A stretch of 64,000 nt of DNA. Source: Chersky-840 sp035604715 (GTDB lineage Bacteria > Actinomycetota > Acidimicrobiia > Acidimicrobiales > UBA8190). The position numbers and the translations under genes are program-made. Every line of letters begins with the position of its first letter. Positions within the stretch are counted from its first letter, which is position 1. Of the stretch, positions 1 to 8,395 are shown piece by piece. The notes beneath the pieces were generated by a model. That model worked only from the letters and a program-made list of their open reading frames with translations, was not told the DNA's origin and ran no database searches. The DNA is taken from NCBI GenBank assembly GCA_963731665.1, contig CAVSWP010000008.1, positions 248,001-312,000 on the forward strand, given 5' to 3'.

Positions 1-495
1 GAACAGCCAGTGGTACGACAGGTGCTCGATGATCGGGCCGGCGAGGACTATCCCGGTGCCCACACCCACGCCCAGGATGGCCGACAGCACTCCTATAGCC
101 CCGGCCACCTTGTGCCGCGGGAACTCGTCGCGGATAATCCCAAAGGCCAACGGGAAGACTGCCCCGCCCGCGCCCTGGACGATCCGGCCGGCCAGCATGA
201 CCGGAAAGGTGGTGGCCAGAGCGCTGATCAAGGTGCCCATCGACAATGTGACGAGCACAACGACGATCATCTTTTCTTTGCCGACCATGTCGCCGATCCG
301 CCCGAGAATTGGCGTGGCGATGGCGGCACTGAGTAGGTAACCAGTCAGCAGCCAAGTGGCCCCCGTCGCTGTGGTGTGCAGGGTGTGCTCGAGCAGCGGG
401 ATGGCCGGGATTATGAGCGACTGCAGGAGGCTGAAGGCCAGGGCCGCCGTCGCCAACACGGCGAACGTCGCCCCGTAGTGGATGCGCTTCTCCAC
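1..495 (-). CDS. MFS drug exporter, N-terminal part (runs off window)
   Basis: The first 165 codons of a major facilitator superfamily permease of the EmrB/QacA (DHA2) type, truncated at its C-terminus by the window edge. Reading from a GTG at 495 gives VEKRIHYGATFAVL, several hydrophobic helices, then the hallmark loop GRIGDMVGKEKMI between TM2 and TM3 and GRIVQGAGGAVFPL after it. Such proteins export drugs or metabolites by proton antiport in the inner membrane. The GTG is chosen because it sits about 8 nt after a GGGAG sequence and family members begin with the same E-K-R-I-H-Y-G stretch. The substrate cannot be told. Confidence 0.85.
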   Translation of the reverse strand, partial: MEKRIHYGATFAVLATAALAFSLLQSLIIPAIPLLEHTLHTTATGATWLLTGYLLSAAIATPILGRIGDMVGKEKMIVVVLVTLSMGTLISALATTFPVMLAGRIVQGAGGAVFPLAFGIIRDEFPRHKVAGAIGVLSAILGVGVGTGIVLAGPIIEHLSYHWLF

Positions 496-561
496 GGTCT
501 CGCTCCCGGATTCTGGTTTACGGAATGGGTGATTCCGCTTTCTGTTGAAAGTAGTAGAACC

Positions 562-576
562 GGAACCAAAGGTTCC
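562..576. promoter_or_regulatory. Perfect inverted repeat GGAACC-AAA-GGTTCC
   Basis: A perfect 6-bp inverted repeat with a 3-bp centre, 67 bp upstream of the MFS start at 495. Position and symmetry suit an operator for a local repressor, but no regulator gene lies beside it in the window. It is similar to, but one base wider than, the GGGAC-N4-GTCCC type sites found elsewhere here. Confidence 0.4.
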
Positions 577-760
577 ACTTGGGTACTGCAGTAGCGCTGT
601 TCCTGCACCTTCCCAATGGCGAATGTCGACACGACCGCCGGGTCTGCTCGGAACCCTCGGCAACGTTCTGGGGGCGTGAAGGGTACCACCCGAGAGTCGC
701 CTCTCTACCAGGCACTTCTTCCTCCCCGGCGTTCCTCTCGTTCGCCGCGACAATGACCCG

Positions 761-1314
761 ATGGTCTTCCGTCTCGCCGTTATCGGTCTCCGACAGATCC
801 TTCGCCTGCTCTTGCGCAGGTGTCGCTCTTCCCGGGCCAAAGACCTCGAGCTGTTGGTCTTGCGCCACGAGCTCGACGTCCTCCACCGTCAGGTGCCCCG
901 GCCACGGTTCCGACCCGAACAACGATGGGTGCTCTCCGTCCTCCAGCGCCTGCGACCAGTCCGGGATCGTCTGTCATCCCTCGTGAGACCGGACACGCTC
1001 CGGCGGTGGCATCGTGACCTGGCTCGCGCCAAAGTGGCGCAACCGTCATCGGGTCGTCGCGGTTCCGGATCCCCGACCACGTGCGGCTTCTCGTCTGGCT
1101 CTGGCCTGCGACAACCCAACCTGGGGCTACTGCCGCCTTCGAGGAGAGCCCAAGAAGGTCGGTGCCGAGATCTCGACGACCAGCATCCGACGAATCGTGG
1201 CCGAGAAGCGTCGACCCCCGCCCCGGCGCGAGACCTGGCGTTAGTTCATGCGAACCCAGGCCTCGTCGATCATCGCCTGTGACCTTTACACCGTCGAGTC
1301 CCCGCTAGTTCGAG
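761..1314 (+). pseudogene. IS481-type integrase/transposase remnant
   Basis: A decayed transposase with an rve core of the kind carried by IS481/IS3-like elements. The first frame gives KDLELLVLRHELDVLHRQVP and, later, LVRPDTLRRWHRDL, both standard in the N-terminal helical region. Near 1020-1030 the match jumps one frame to CDNPTWGYCRLRGEPKKVG and on to RRPPPRRETWR. An in-frame stop near 1242 interrupts it before TQASSIIACDLYTVES, the first strand of the DDE domain, after which similarity ends. The remaining catalytic domain is missing. No terminal inverted repeats were found. This is a dead insertion scar. Confidence 0.8.
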
Positions 1315-1364
1315 CGTCTATCTTGCTAACGGATGAGGTCGATTTGCCAGTCGCCTTGTTCCCG

Positions 1365-1589
1365 TCAGTGGTGGAAGGACGTAGCCAAGAGATAGAGGTC
1401 CAGGACTGCGAATGTGCTGGTGGCCAGGATCACGATTTGCACGATCCACCCCGACGCATTTGGGGCGGTCGGGACGCGTCTGCGATTCACGGCCAAGCCG
1501 TTGGCGGTCACCAACCCGACGGCAGGCGGTCCTCGGCCTTGCGCCGTCGGGCCATGCGGACTCCCGGAAGTGGCTTGGGCCTGTGCCAT
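1365..1589 (-). CDS. Small single-TM protein
   Basis: A 74-residue frame whose ATG follows the stop of the upstream membrane protein by one base, as in a two-gene operon. The N-terminal two thirds are low in hydrophobicity and rich in Gly, Pro and Arg. The C-terminus (residues about 46-72) contains one clear membrane helix, IVQIVILATSTFAVLDLYLL, ending in a short HH tail. I do not recognise the family. It could be a tail-anchored partner of the preceding protein or a chance frame in GC-rich DNA. Confidence 0.4.
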   Translation of the reverse strand: MAQAQATSGSPHGPTAQGRGPPAVGLVTANGLAVNRRRVPTAPNASGWIVQIVILATSTFAVLDLYLLATSFHH

Positions 1590-1590
1590 C

Positions 1591-2643
1591 TCAGCGCCCT
1601 AACAAGACGGGATGGGATTCAGAGTCCGCTGACGGGGACGACTCTCCGCACGTTTCGTCGCTGTCAACATTCGTCTGTGTCCGGCCCAACAGGATCAGCA
1701 AGTGACGACCCAGAACAAGTAGGGCCAAGGCCAACACCATGATCCAATCGACAATCCCCAGTCGATGACCGAGCAGGAGTTCGACGGCCGTCACCGCCAG
1801 CACGGCTAGGACCGGGACATAGGGCGCCAACAGTGACAGTGTCGTTACGCGGGCTTCTGCAACCTCGGTGGACGGCGCATAGACGGCCCGCAACGCTCCG
1901 AGACCGATCAGGAGATACCCGGCGACCCAACCCGTGTCCAGCACGCTTCCGTTGCTGTAGTTGTTCAGTTCGGTCAAGTATGCGAAGGCACTGTCGGCGA
2001 TGGCGAAGGCGACGATTCCGGCCATGACCAGGCCCAGGCTCGCCCGACCTCGACGCCCGACGCGGGCCAAGAGGATGATGACCAGCGACACCATGACCAC
2101 GTCGCTCGCCGGGTATGCGAGGGACAACGTCTGTTTGAGTACTCCGCCCTGATGCTGGCGGTACAGGGGCCCGAGGATGGTCGCCCAACTGGCAAAGACC
2201 ATCGACCCGGCGATGATGCACCCGTCGAGGATTCCCCGGACGCGATCAGTGGCCCGTCGCGGTGCGCTGGGAAAAAGCAAGAGGCCGGCCACCGCCAAGG
2301 GAACGGCGGAGAGGAACCCAACATCGGCGAGGGACGGAAACGGCACGGGCACTCCCCGGATGAGGTCGTAGTAAGTCCACACCGCCTCCCCTGCCGCCCA
2401 TGCGAAGCTCGACGCACCGAGGAGTACCCAGGGCGACCGGCGTGAGGGCACCTTGAGTGCCGCGATACCGCAGGCAACGGTGGCGACCAGGGCGGCGACC
2501 CCCTCGCCGACATCATCCACGGCGTCGGTGAGATGAGGACCTCCGATGGCCTCGATCATCCACACTAAGAAGGCGAAAGTGACCAGACCGAAAAAGAGCG
2601 CCCAGGTGAGAAAGTGTCGTCTCTTTCTATCGAGCGGAGGCAT
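1591..2643 (-). CDS. Polytopic membrane protein, sensor-like
   Basis: A 350-residue integral membrane protein with about nine or ten helices, beginning at ATG 2643 with the basic stretch PPLDRKRRHF. It resembles the N-terminal membrane regions that precede GGDEF/EAL output domains in actinobacterial cyclic-di-GMP enzymes (features such as WTYYDLIRGVPVPFPSLADVGF), but here no output domain follows: after the last helix there is only a short polar tail. It may be a stand-alone sensor, or the surviving half of a larger gene. No strong ribosome site is visible, so the start is uncertain. Confidence 0.65.
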   Translation of the reverse strand: MPPLDRKRRHFLTWALFFGLVTFAFLVWMIEAIGGPHLTDAVDDVGEGVAALVATVACGIAALKVPSRRSPWVLLGASSFAWAAGEAVWTYYDLIRGVPVPFPSLADVGFLSAVPLAVAGLLLFPSAPRRATDRVRGILDGCIIAGSMVFASWATILGPLYRQHQGGVLKQTLSLAYPASDVVMVSLVIILLARVGRRGRASLGLVMAGIVAFAIADSAFAYLTELNNYSNGSVLDTGWVAGYLLIGLGALRAVYAPSTEVAEARVTTLSLLAPYVPVLAVLAVTAVELLLGHRLGIVDWIMVLALALLVLGRHLLILLGRTQTNVDSDETCGESSPSADSESHPVLLGR

Positions 2644-3520
2644 TCAAGGTACAGACGGTGGATGTTCGACGAACCAAGAGAGCCACGCCCATCCGGGGAA
2701 CGTCATCGGGGAGGGTGATGGACGAGGCTGTTTATGGGCACACCATGATCGGGAAAGTGAATCGACACGGCGAACGCCAGAATCACAATCAGCGCCGTCG
2801 TCAGCGTCGCCCGATGACGTTCGATGAACCGGTGAGCCACGATTCCAGCAGATCCCGTGAAAGTTGTGACACCACGGGCCGGGACGTTAAGTGCCGGATT
2901 CAATGGCTCCATTGGGCATCCATCGACTTCAGCCTTCCTCAGCAATAGGGTCATACTGCTCTAATCAGGCGAGGCACTGATCCGCGTAGTCTCGGAGGTG
3001 CCGGACCTAGACTCTCTCCGGACTTGGGCACAGCGGGTTGGAGTGGAAACAAGGGCGGACGCCCGAGGTGAGACGGTTCCTAGGGCAGCATTTGGACGTG
3101 CCAGTCGAACCCAGGGAGCCAAGTGGGTAACGGATTTCGACCGATCAGCAACCCATGTAGCGAGAGCCGCCCATAATCGGCGGGGATGCCGTACGTATGG
3201 TGTTTCTAGATAGCGCGACCGCGGCCGCACGGCGCCGCCGACTTCCCTAGCCAAGCCGCGTCAGGATATTGGCCCTAGCGCTCGGCTTGACGTCTTTCGA
3301 TTATTGATGAGAGGAGACCCGAATCAGGAGAGGTCATGGGCTCTGTTCTGGTGACACGATCTGAGAGACCGCGGTCAATCTTCCGAGGGACGATCCTTGT
3401 GGAAACAGGACAGGGGTCATCCTGTGGCGACAGATGCCTTTCGGTGTAGCCGTCCCACCCGCTGTCCGGCAGATCGGGCAGGACATCCGACAGCACGCCA
3501 GGCCCGCTCGTTGCATTGAA
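2644..3520. other. Long stretch without a convincing gene
   Basis: About 880 bp between the membrane protein and the HAD hydrolase. The only frame with any appeal is minus-strand 2954-2703 (83 codons), which has one hydrophobic run, TLTTALIVILAFAVSI; it lacks a clear ribosome site and a recognisable family. Other frames look random. No repeats or RNA genes were recognised. Confidence 0.4.
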
Positions 3521-4306
3521 TCACGACCGGTCCAAGAGATCCGCTAGGTCCGTAACAACGGTGTCGGCGCCGTGGCGGCGCAGCGCCTCGGCCTGTCCGA
3601 CCCGATCTACACCGACCACGAAGGCGAATCCTCCGGCGCGGCCGGCCTCTACGCCGGACAGGGCGTCCTCGAACACGGCAGCGTGGTCAGGATCCACCGC
3701 CAGGGCGCGGGCCGCGGCCAGGAAGGTGTCGGGGGCGGGCTTACCCGCGAGATTGTCTCTTGCCACGGTCACGCCATCGATGCGAATCTCGAACAGTTCG
3801 GCGATACCGGCGGCCTCGAGCACGGCGGCGCAGTTGGCGCTCGACGACACCACGGCGCGCCGCAGGCCGGCCACGCGCACCGCCCGGACGTAGCGGACTG
3901 ACCCCTCGAAAGCCCTGACACCGCCCTCTCGGATCATTCGCAGGATGATCTCGTTCTTAGCACTACCGAGCCCATTCACAGTCTCCAATCCCGCCGGATC
4001 GCCGGGGGTACCTTCGGGCAAGGCGATGTGGCGCGACTCGAGAAACGAACGCGCTCCGTCGGCTCTCGTCTTCCCATCGACAAAGGTGTCGTAGTCGGCC
4101 TCTTCGTCGAACGGCATGAAGGGCTCTCCGCTTTTGATGGCCCGGGCCTTCAAATAGACGTCGAACATCTCCTTCCATGCCGCGGCGTGAACCTTGGCTG
4201 TTTCGGTGAGGACCCCGTCGAGATCGAACAGGCACGCTCGCACTCGCTCGGGGAGGCCCACCGCGGGGTCGATGTTCATCTTGGCCACACCGAGAGATTG
4301 TTCCAC
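3521..4306 (-). CDS. Beta-phosphoglucomutase family HAD hydrolase
   Basis: A haloacid-dehalogenase superfamily enzyme of about 261 residues. The nucleophile motif FDLDGVLTET carries both catalytic Asp residues, the cap domain contains FVDGKTRADGARSFLESR, followed by motif II (VVSSSANC), GKPAPDTF with the motif III Lys, and FEDALSGVEAG with the Mg-binding acid. Family members convert beta-glucose-1-phosphate to glucose-6-phosphate. The GH65 phosphorylase gene lies 1.3 kb away on the other strand, and such phosphorylases release exactly that sugar phosphate. The GTG at 4306 follows GGAGG by 4 nt; an in-frame ATG at 4279 is the alternative start. Confidence 0.85.
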   Translation of the reverse strand: MEQSLGVAKMNIDPAVGLPERVRACLFDLDGVLTETAKVHAAAWKEMFDVYLKARAIKSGEPFMPFDEEADYDTFVDGKTRADGARSFLESRHIALPEGTPGDPAGLETVNGLGSAKNEIILRMIREGGVRAFEGSVRYVRAVRVAGLRRAVVSSSANCAAVLEAAGIAELFEIRIDGVTVARDNLAGKPAPDTFLAAARALAVDPDHAAVFEDALSGVEAGRAGGFAFVVGVDRVGQAEALRRHGADTVVTDLADLLDRS

Positions 4307-4365
4307 CCATCCTCCCCCGCTTCTCTTCAGTTTCCTAACTTTCGGAGTGCCTGGAGGTTGGCGAT

Positions 4366-4890
4366 GTGACAAACAAGGCGATTTGGACAGAAGGCCTGAC
4401 CAAGCGGTACGGGGCCTGACCGCCCTCAGCGACCTCAATCTCGAGATCGACGAGGGCCAGGTGGTGGGGTATCTCGGTCCCGACGGGGCGGGCAAGACGA
4501 CCACAGTCCGACTGCTGCTCGGGTTGATCCAACCCACGGCCGGTCGTGGGGAGATCTTCGGGATCGACTGCCGGCAGCGTGCCGTCGAAGCCCACCGGGA
4601 GCCTGGACTACGTCGCGGGCGAGGCAAACTTGTGGCCTTCGCTGACCGAGACCGAGATCGTCCACTGCTGGGCCAGCTGCAGGGTCGGGTCGGTGAGGCC
4701 TATCGCCAAGAGCTGATTGCCCGGTTTGAGCTCGACCCTTCCAAGAAGGTCCGTGCCCATTCAAGAGGGAATCGGCAAAGGTCGTCTTGATGGCTGCCCT
4801 CATGTGCGGCCCAGATCCTCTCCTCCTGGACGAGCCGACCAGGGGGCTCGATCCGCTCATGGGACAGGCGTTTCGACACTGCATCCACGA
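4366..4890 (+). pseudogene. ABC transporter ATP-binding protein, frameshifted remnant
   Basis: Pieces of one ABC ATPase occur in order but in different frames. It starts at GTG 4366 after GGAGG with TNKAIWTEGLTKRYGA and a stop. One frame over comes LTALSDLNLEIDEGQVVGYL with the Walker A GPDGAGKTT; the signature region is damaged, and the Walker B LLLLDEPT-like segment DPLLLDEPTRGLDPLMGQAF is in yet another frame near 4810. At least three shifts separate the parts, so no functional protein is expected. No membrane permease gene follows; the next frame is a PNPOx-fold protein. Confidence 0.85.
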
Positions 4891-5089
4891 GGGTGTGCTC
4901 ATCTGTGTCCTCGCGCTGACGCGCCGCGACCTAGAGGGCGAAGATACATCGATGGTTTGCCGGTCTTACCCCGGCGTCGCGCTCGACCCAGGCCAAGGGC
5001 CTCTCACACCTCCGACGGGACAAGAAAGCCGCTGCCAGCAAGGACTAATGGCCCTAGGTACGGTGGGCGAGTCGTGGCACGCTTCTCCC

Positions 5090-5569
5090 ATGTGGACCGA
5101 CCAACGGGGATCAGAGCTGCTCCCCCTGGCCGAGTGCGTCCGGCTCCTGGCCAAGGCGGCCAAGACCGGATTGACCGGACGCTTGGGCATCTCGACCCAG
5201 CAGGCGCCCATCATCCAACCGGTGAACTTCTCCTATTACGATCACAGAATCGTCGTCCGCCTTGGATCGGGCCATTTGGTCGACATCATCACCGGGGCGC
5301 TCGTCGCCTTCGAGGTCGACCAAGTGGACGGAGACGCCCAGGAGGCCTGGAGCGTGCTCGTACGAGGTTTGGCGTCGCCGTTGGAGGGGCCCGAGCGCGA
5401 GGCGTTGGCCAAGGACATCCCGACGCCCCTCGTCCCGAGGCAGGGCGACATGGTTTTCGTGATCCGCCTCGACGTGGTGACGGGGCGCCGGTTCCCGCTG
5501 GAAGACACCACGCCTGAATCCGGATACAGGCGCCAGGACATCCGGCCCTCGGACGCCGTCAACCCCTAG
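5090..5569 (+). CDS. PNPOx-fold flavin-binding protein
   Basis: A 159-residue protein of the pyridoxamine-5'-phosphate-oxidase-like split-barrel class. The N-terminal GSELLPLAECVRLLAKAAKTG and the beta strands GRLGIS, PVNFSYYDHRIVVRL and AWSVLVRGLA follow the pattern of F420- or FMN-binding members, which often act as small reductases in stress regulons. The frame extends upstream (ATG 5048 possible) into the decayed ABC gene, so the start at ATG 5090 is chosen from the usual N-terminus of the family. Three such proteins occur in the window. Confidence 0.7.
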   Translation: MWTDQRGSELLPLAECVRLLAKAAKTGLTGRLGISTQQAPIIQPVNFSYYDHRIVVRLGSGHLVDIITGALVAFEVDQVDGDAQEAWSVLVRGLASPLEGPEREALAKDIPTPLVPRQGDMVFVIRLDVVTGRRFPLEDTTPESGYRRQDIRPSDAVNP

Positions 5570-5575
5570 CCGAAA

Positions 5576-7879
5576 GTGATCGCCGACGGCGCGGGAGCGC
5601 CCTCGTCTCCTGACGACACGCCACCGGCTTCAGTGTCGGCGGAGGTGGCTGCCGTCTTAGCGCAGCGCCCGAGTCCCGAGTCCTCGCCCTGGATGCTGAC
5701 CGCAGTGGACGAACCTGCTGAGATGCGACTGGTCCACGAGGCCCTGTTCACCGTGGCCGACGGGGTCACCGGCACCAGAGGGAGCCGGGAGGAAAACATC
5801 GTCGCCGCTCTGGCCGGTGTCGTGGTCGCCGGCGTCTACGAGCGCCATGACGACGGCACGGAGTCATTGCTGGCCGTCCCCTCCTGGACGACCCTGTCGC
5901 TCGACGGAGACATACCCGCCGGCACCCGCATCCTCGATCTGCGATCGGGAGTGTTGTGGCGGATCGTGGTGGCCGAGGACGGGATTGCGCTGTGTTCGGC
6001 CCGATGGGCGTGTCTGGCCCGCCCCGGCACCATGGTATTGGTGGCCGAGGGGCCCCCTTCTGTTCTCGACGTATCCGGGAGCTGCGAACCGGACCAGGGC
6101 CTGATGACTTTCGGGGGACAGGTGAGCGCCGTCGTGGAGACGCGACCCGACCCCCAACCCGGGTCACCTGGAGGACGGCGAACGCGTGGGCTCATCCGCA
6201 TCGGCTCCTACGGTCGAACCGACGATCGGACGCGCCGCGACGTGCAGCTCGAAGCCCAACGTTCGGCTCGCCGGATCGGCGCTCGTGGCCTTCTCGCCGA
6301 GCAGAAGACGGCCTGGGCGGCGCGCTGGGATGAGGCCGACGTGGAGATCGTGGGCGATCCCGAGCTGACCCGGGCGGTCCGGGTGGGACTCTTCCACCTC
6401 ATGGCGTCGGTCGCCGACACCGACGACGCGGCCGTGGGAGCGCGGGGTTTGACCGGTCCCGGGTACGGAGGACACGTCTTCTGGGACGCCGAGGTGTTCG
6501 TGTTGCCCGTGCTGGCCGCTACGCACCCCGCCGCGGCCCGCGCCATGCTCGAATACCGCATTCGCCGGCTTCCGCCCGCCCGGGAGTGGGCGGCCGCGCT
6601 GCGCAGGAGTGGATCGCGCTTTCCCTGGGAATCGGCTTCCCGCGGAGACGACGTCACACCCACAAGCGCGGTGGATGCAGGCGGCGATACCGTCGCCATC
6701 CGTACCGGTGAGCTCGAGGAGCACATCACCGCTGACGTGGCGTGGGCGGCATGGCAGCTCGGCGCCTGGTCGGGCCGCTGGGCGTTCCTGGAGGGCCCCG
6801 GCCGCCCCCTTTTGACCGAGACCGCCCGGTACTGGGCGAGCCGGGCCCGCCTCGATTCGGCTGGCGTGGGCCACATCGACAGCGTCATCGGACCCGACGA
6901 ATACCACGAGGACGTTGATGACAACGCCTTTACCAACCAGATGGCGGCCTGGAACCTGAGAAGAGCGGCGGAGCTGGTCGAACGGGTCGGTCCGGCACCC
7001 GAGGGGGCTGAATCCCAACGATGGCGGTCCCTGGCCGACGCGCTGGCCGACGGCTACGACCCGGGAACCGGTCGTCACGTGCAGTTCACCGGATACGACG
7101 AGCTGGAGCGGCTTCTGGTGGCCGAGGTGGGACCGATTCCCCTCGCCGCCGACCGGGTGCTCAGCCATGGGCGTTTGGCTGGTTCGCAGATCATCAAGCA
7201 GGCAGACGTGCTCATGGCCCACCACATGATCCCGGACGCCCTGCGTCCGGGGACGCTTCGGCGCGACCTGGACCACTATCTCCCGAGGACAGCGCACGGA
7301 AGCTCTCTGTCACCCGCGATCCACGCTGGCCTCCTGGCCAGGGTTGGGCGGTTGGACGAAGCGCTCGAGCTTCTCGACCTGGCCCAGAGCCTGGACCTCC
7401 ACCAGGTAGCCGGCACCTCCGCAGACGGCCTTCATCTGGGGGCACTGGGCGGCCTGTGGCAGGCACTGGTCCTGGGATTCGCGGGAGTCCGGGTAACCGG
7501 CCCCGACGACCACGCCCTCGTCCTGGATCCCCACATCCCCACCCGGTGGCAGGAGCTGCGCATTACGCTCCAGTGGCACGGTCGTCGAGTGAGCCTGCAA
7601 TGCCGGAGCGATGCCGTCCATGTAGCCTGCGCCTCGATCCTGCGCGTCCAACTCGGAGACGATGTTCCCGTGCTTCTCACTCCCCCCGGGGGGTGGATTG
7701 AGCGCGGTGCGACCGGACCCCGGGCGGGGCGTCCTTCCACGAGAGCCGGAACGCAGCCCACCATGGCGGTCAGCGGGCGCGTCGTCGGTGACGGTCGGGG
7801 TACAGGAGATGGCGCCGAAGAGCACGGAGAACCTGTCGTCACGCCACCACGAGAACCCAGCGCGCAATGTGATGCCTGA
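5576..7879 (+). CDS. Glycoside hydrolase family 65 disaccharide phosphorylase
   Basis: A 767-residue GH65 enzyme: an N-terminal beta-sandwich (about residues 20-240), an (alpha/alpha)6 barrel and a C-terminal jelly roll. The motif IDSVIGPDEYHEDVDDNAFTN, which holds the catalytic acid, is clear, as are GHVFWDAEVFVLPVL, the substrate-side KQADVLMAHHM and the phosphate-binding HGSSLSPAIHA. GH65 enzymes split maltose, trehalose or kojibiose with phosphate, releasing beta-glucose-1-phosphate. With the phosphoglucomutase-like gene and the TreT-like gene nearby, trehalose is a likely substrate (inference). It starts with GTG 7 bp after the previous stop. The last 50 or so residues are polar and probably dispensable. 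Confidence 0.85.
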   Translation: MIADGAGAPSSPDDTPPASVSAEVAAVLAQRPSPESSPWMLTAVDEPAEMRLVHEALFTVADGVTGTRGSREENIVAALAGVVVAGVYERHDDGTESLLAVPSWTTLSLDGDIPAGTRILDLRSGVLWRIVVAEDGIALCSARWACLARPGTMVLVAEGPPSVLDVSGSCEPDQGLMTFGGQVSAVVETRPDPQPGSPGGRRTRGLIRIGSYGRTDDRTRRDVQLEAQRSARRIGARGLLAEQKTAWAARWDEADVEIVGDPELTRAVRVGLFHLMASVADTDDAAVGARGLTGPGYGGHVFWDAEVFVLPVLAATHPAAARAMLEYRIRRLPPAREWAAALRRSGSRFPWESASRGDDVTPTSAVDAGGDTVAIRTGELEEHITADVAWAAWQLGAWSGRWAFLEGPGRPLLTETARYWASRARLDSAGVGHIDSVIGPDEYHEDVDDNAFTNQMAAWNLRRAAELVERVGPAPEGAESQRWRSLADALADGYDPGTGRHVQFTGYDELERLLVAEVGPIPLAADRVLSHGRLAGSQIIKQADVLMAHHMIPDALRPGTLRRDLDHYLPRTAHGSSLSPAIHAGLLARVGRLDEALELLDLAQSLDLHQVAGTSADGLHLGALGGLWQALVLGFAGVRVTGPDDHALVLDPHIPTRWQELRITLQWHGRRVSLQCRSDAVHVACASILRVQLGDDVPVLLTPPGGWIERGATGPRAGRPSTRAGTQPTMAVSGRVVGDGRGTGDGAEEHGEPVVTPPREPSAQCDA

Positions 7880-7955
7880 CGCTTAGTTCGCTGCGGTCAG
7901 TTGGACACCATATATTCGGGGGACGGAGTCTCTCCTCATTCACAGGAGGCCAGCC

Positions 7956-8366
7956 ATGGGGCACGAGGGCACCATCGAAGAGCTTGGGCACGACGAGTGC
8001 CTGACTCGCATGGCAACGCAACGGCTCGGTCGACTCGGTGTGGTGGTGGACGGCGTTCCCCTTGTGCTGCCCATGCGGTTCGCGATGGAAGGTGAGACAG
8101 TTGTCCTCCAGACGAATCAGGGGGCCAAGGTCCTTCATGCGCCCCTCACGTCGGTGAGCTTCGAGGTCGACCACGTCGACTGGGAGAAGGGCGAGGGATG
8201 GAGCGTGCTGGTCCAGGGGATCGGCGAGGACATCTCCGCGGCCATCGACGAGCGCTCCGAGGCCCTGCGTTCGCTCGCCGTCGACTCATGGGCACCGCCG
8301 CCAGCAGACCGTTGGCTCAAGATCATTCCTCGCAGGATCACCGGGCGATTTCTCCGGGCTGGTTGA
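7956..8366 (+). CDS. PNPOx-fold flavin-binding protein
   Basis: A 136-residue split-barrel protein that starts at ATG 7956, 6 nt after an AGGAGG-type site. It has the usual C-L-x-R-M start (HDECLTRMATQRLGRLGVVV), the strand PLVLPMRFAMEGETVVL, a phosphate-contact segment TNQGAKVLHA and the strand EGWSVLVQGIGEDI. Members bind FMN, F420 or haem and are frequent in mycobacterial dormancy regulons. It lies alone between the GH65 gene and convergently with the trehalose synthase gene. The cofactor cannot be read from sequence. Confidence 0.8.
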   Translation: MGHEGTIEELGHDECLTRMATQRLGRLGVVVDGVPLVLPMRFAMEGETVVLQTNQGAKVLHAPLTSVSFEVDHVDWEKGEGWSVLVQGIGEDISAAIDERSEALRSLAVDSWAPPPADRWLKIIPRRITGRFLRAG

Positions 8367-8395
8367 TCCACGTAGGCGTCGAACCGGGGCCGCGC

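Noticed and set aside
6164..7297. 377-codon minus-strand frame inside the GH65 gene
   Set aside because: Antisense to a clearly coding enzyme and without recognisable motifs.
7914..7936. GGGAC and GTCTC upstream of the PNPOx gene at 7956
   Set aside because: The half-sites are 3 bp apart instead of 4 and the second is degenerate.
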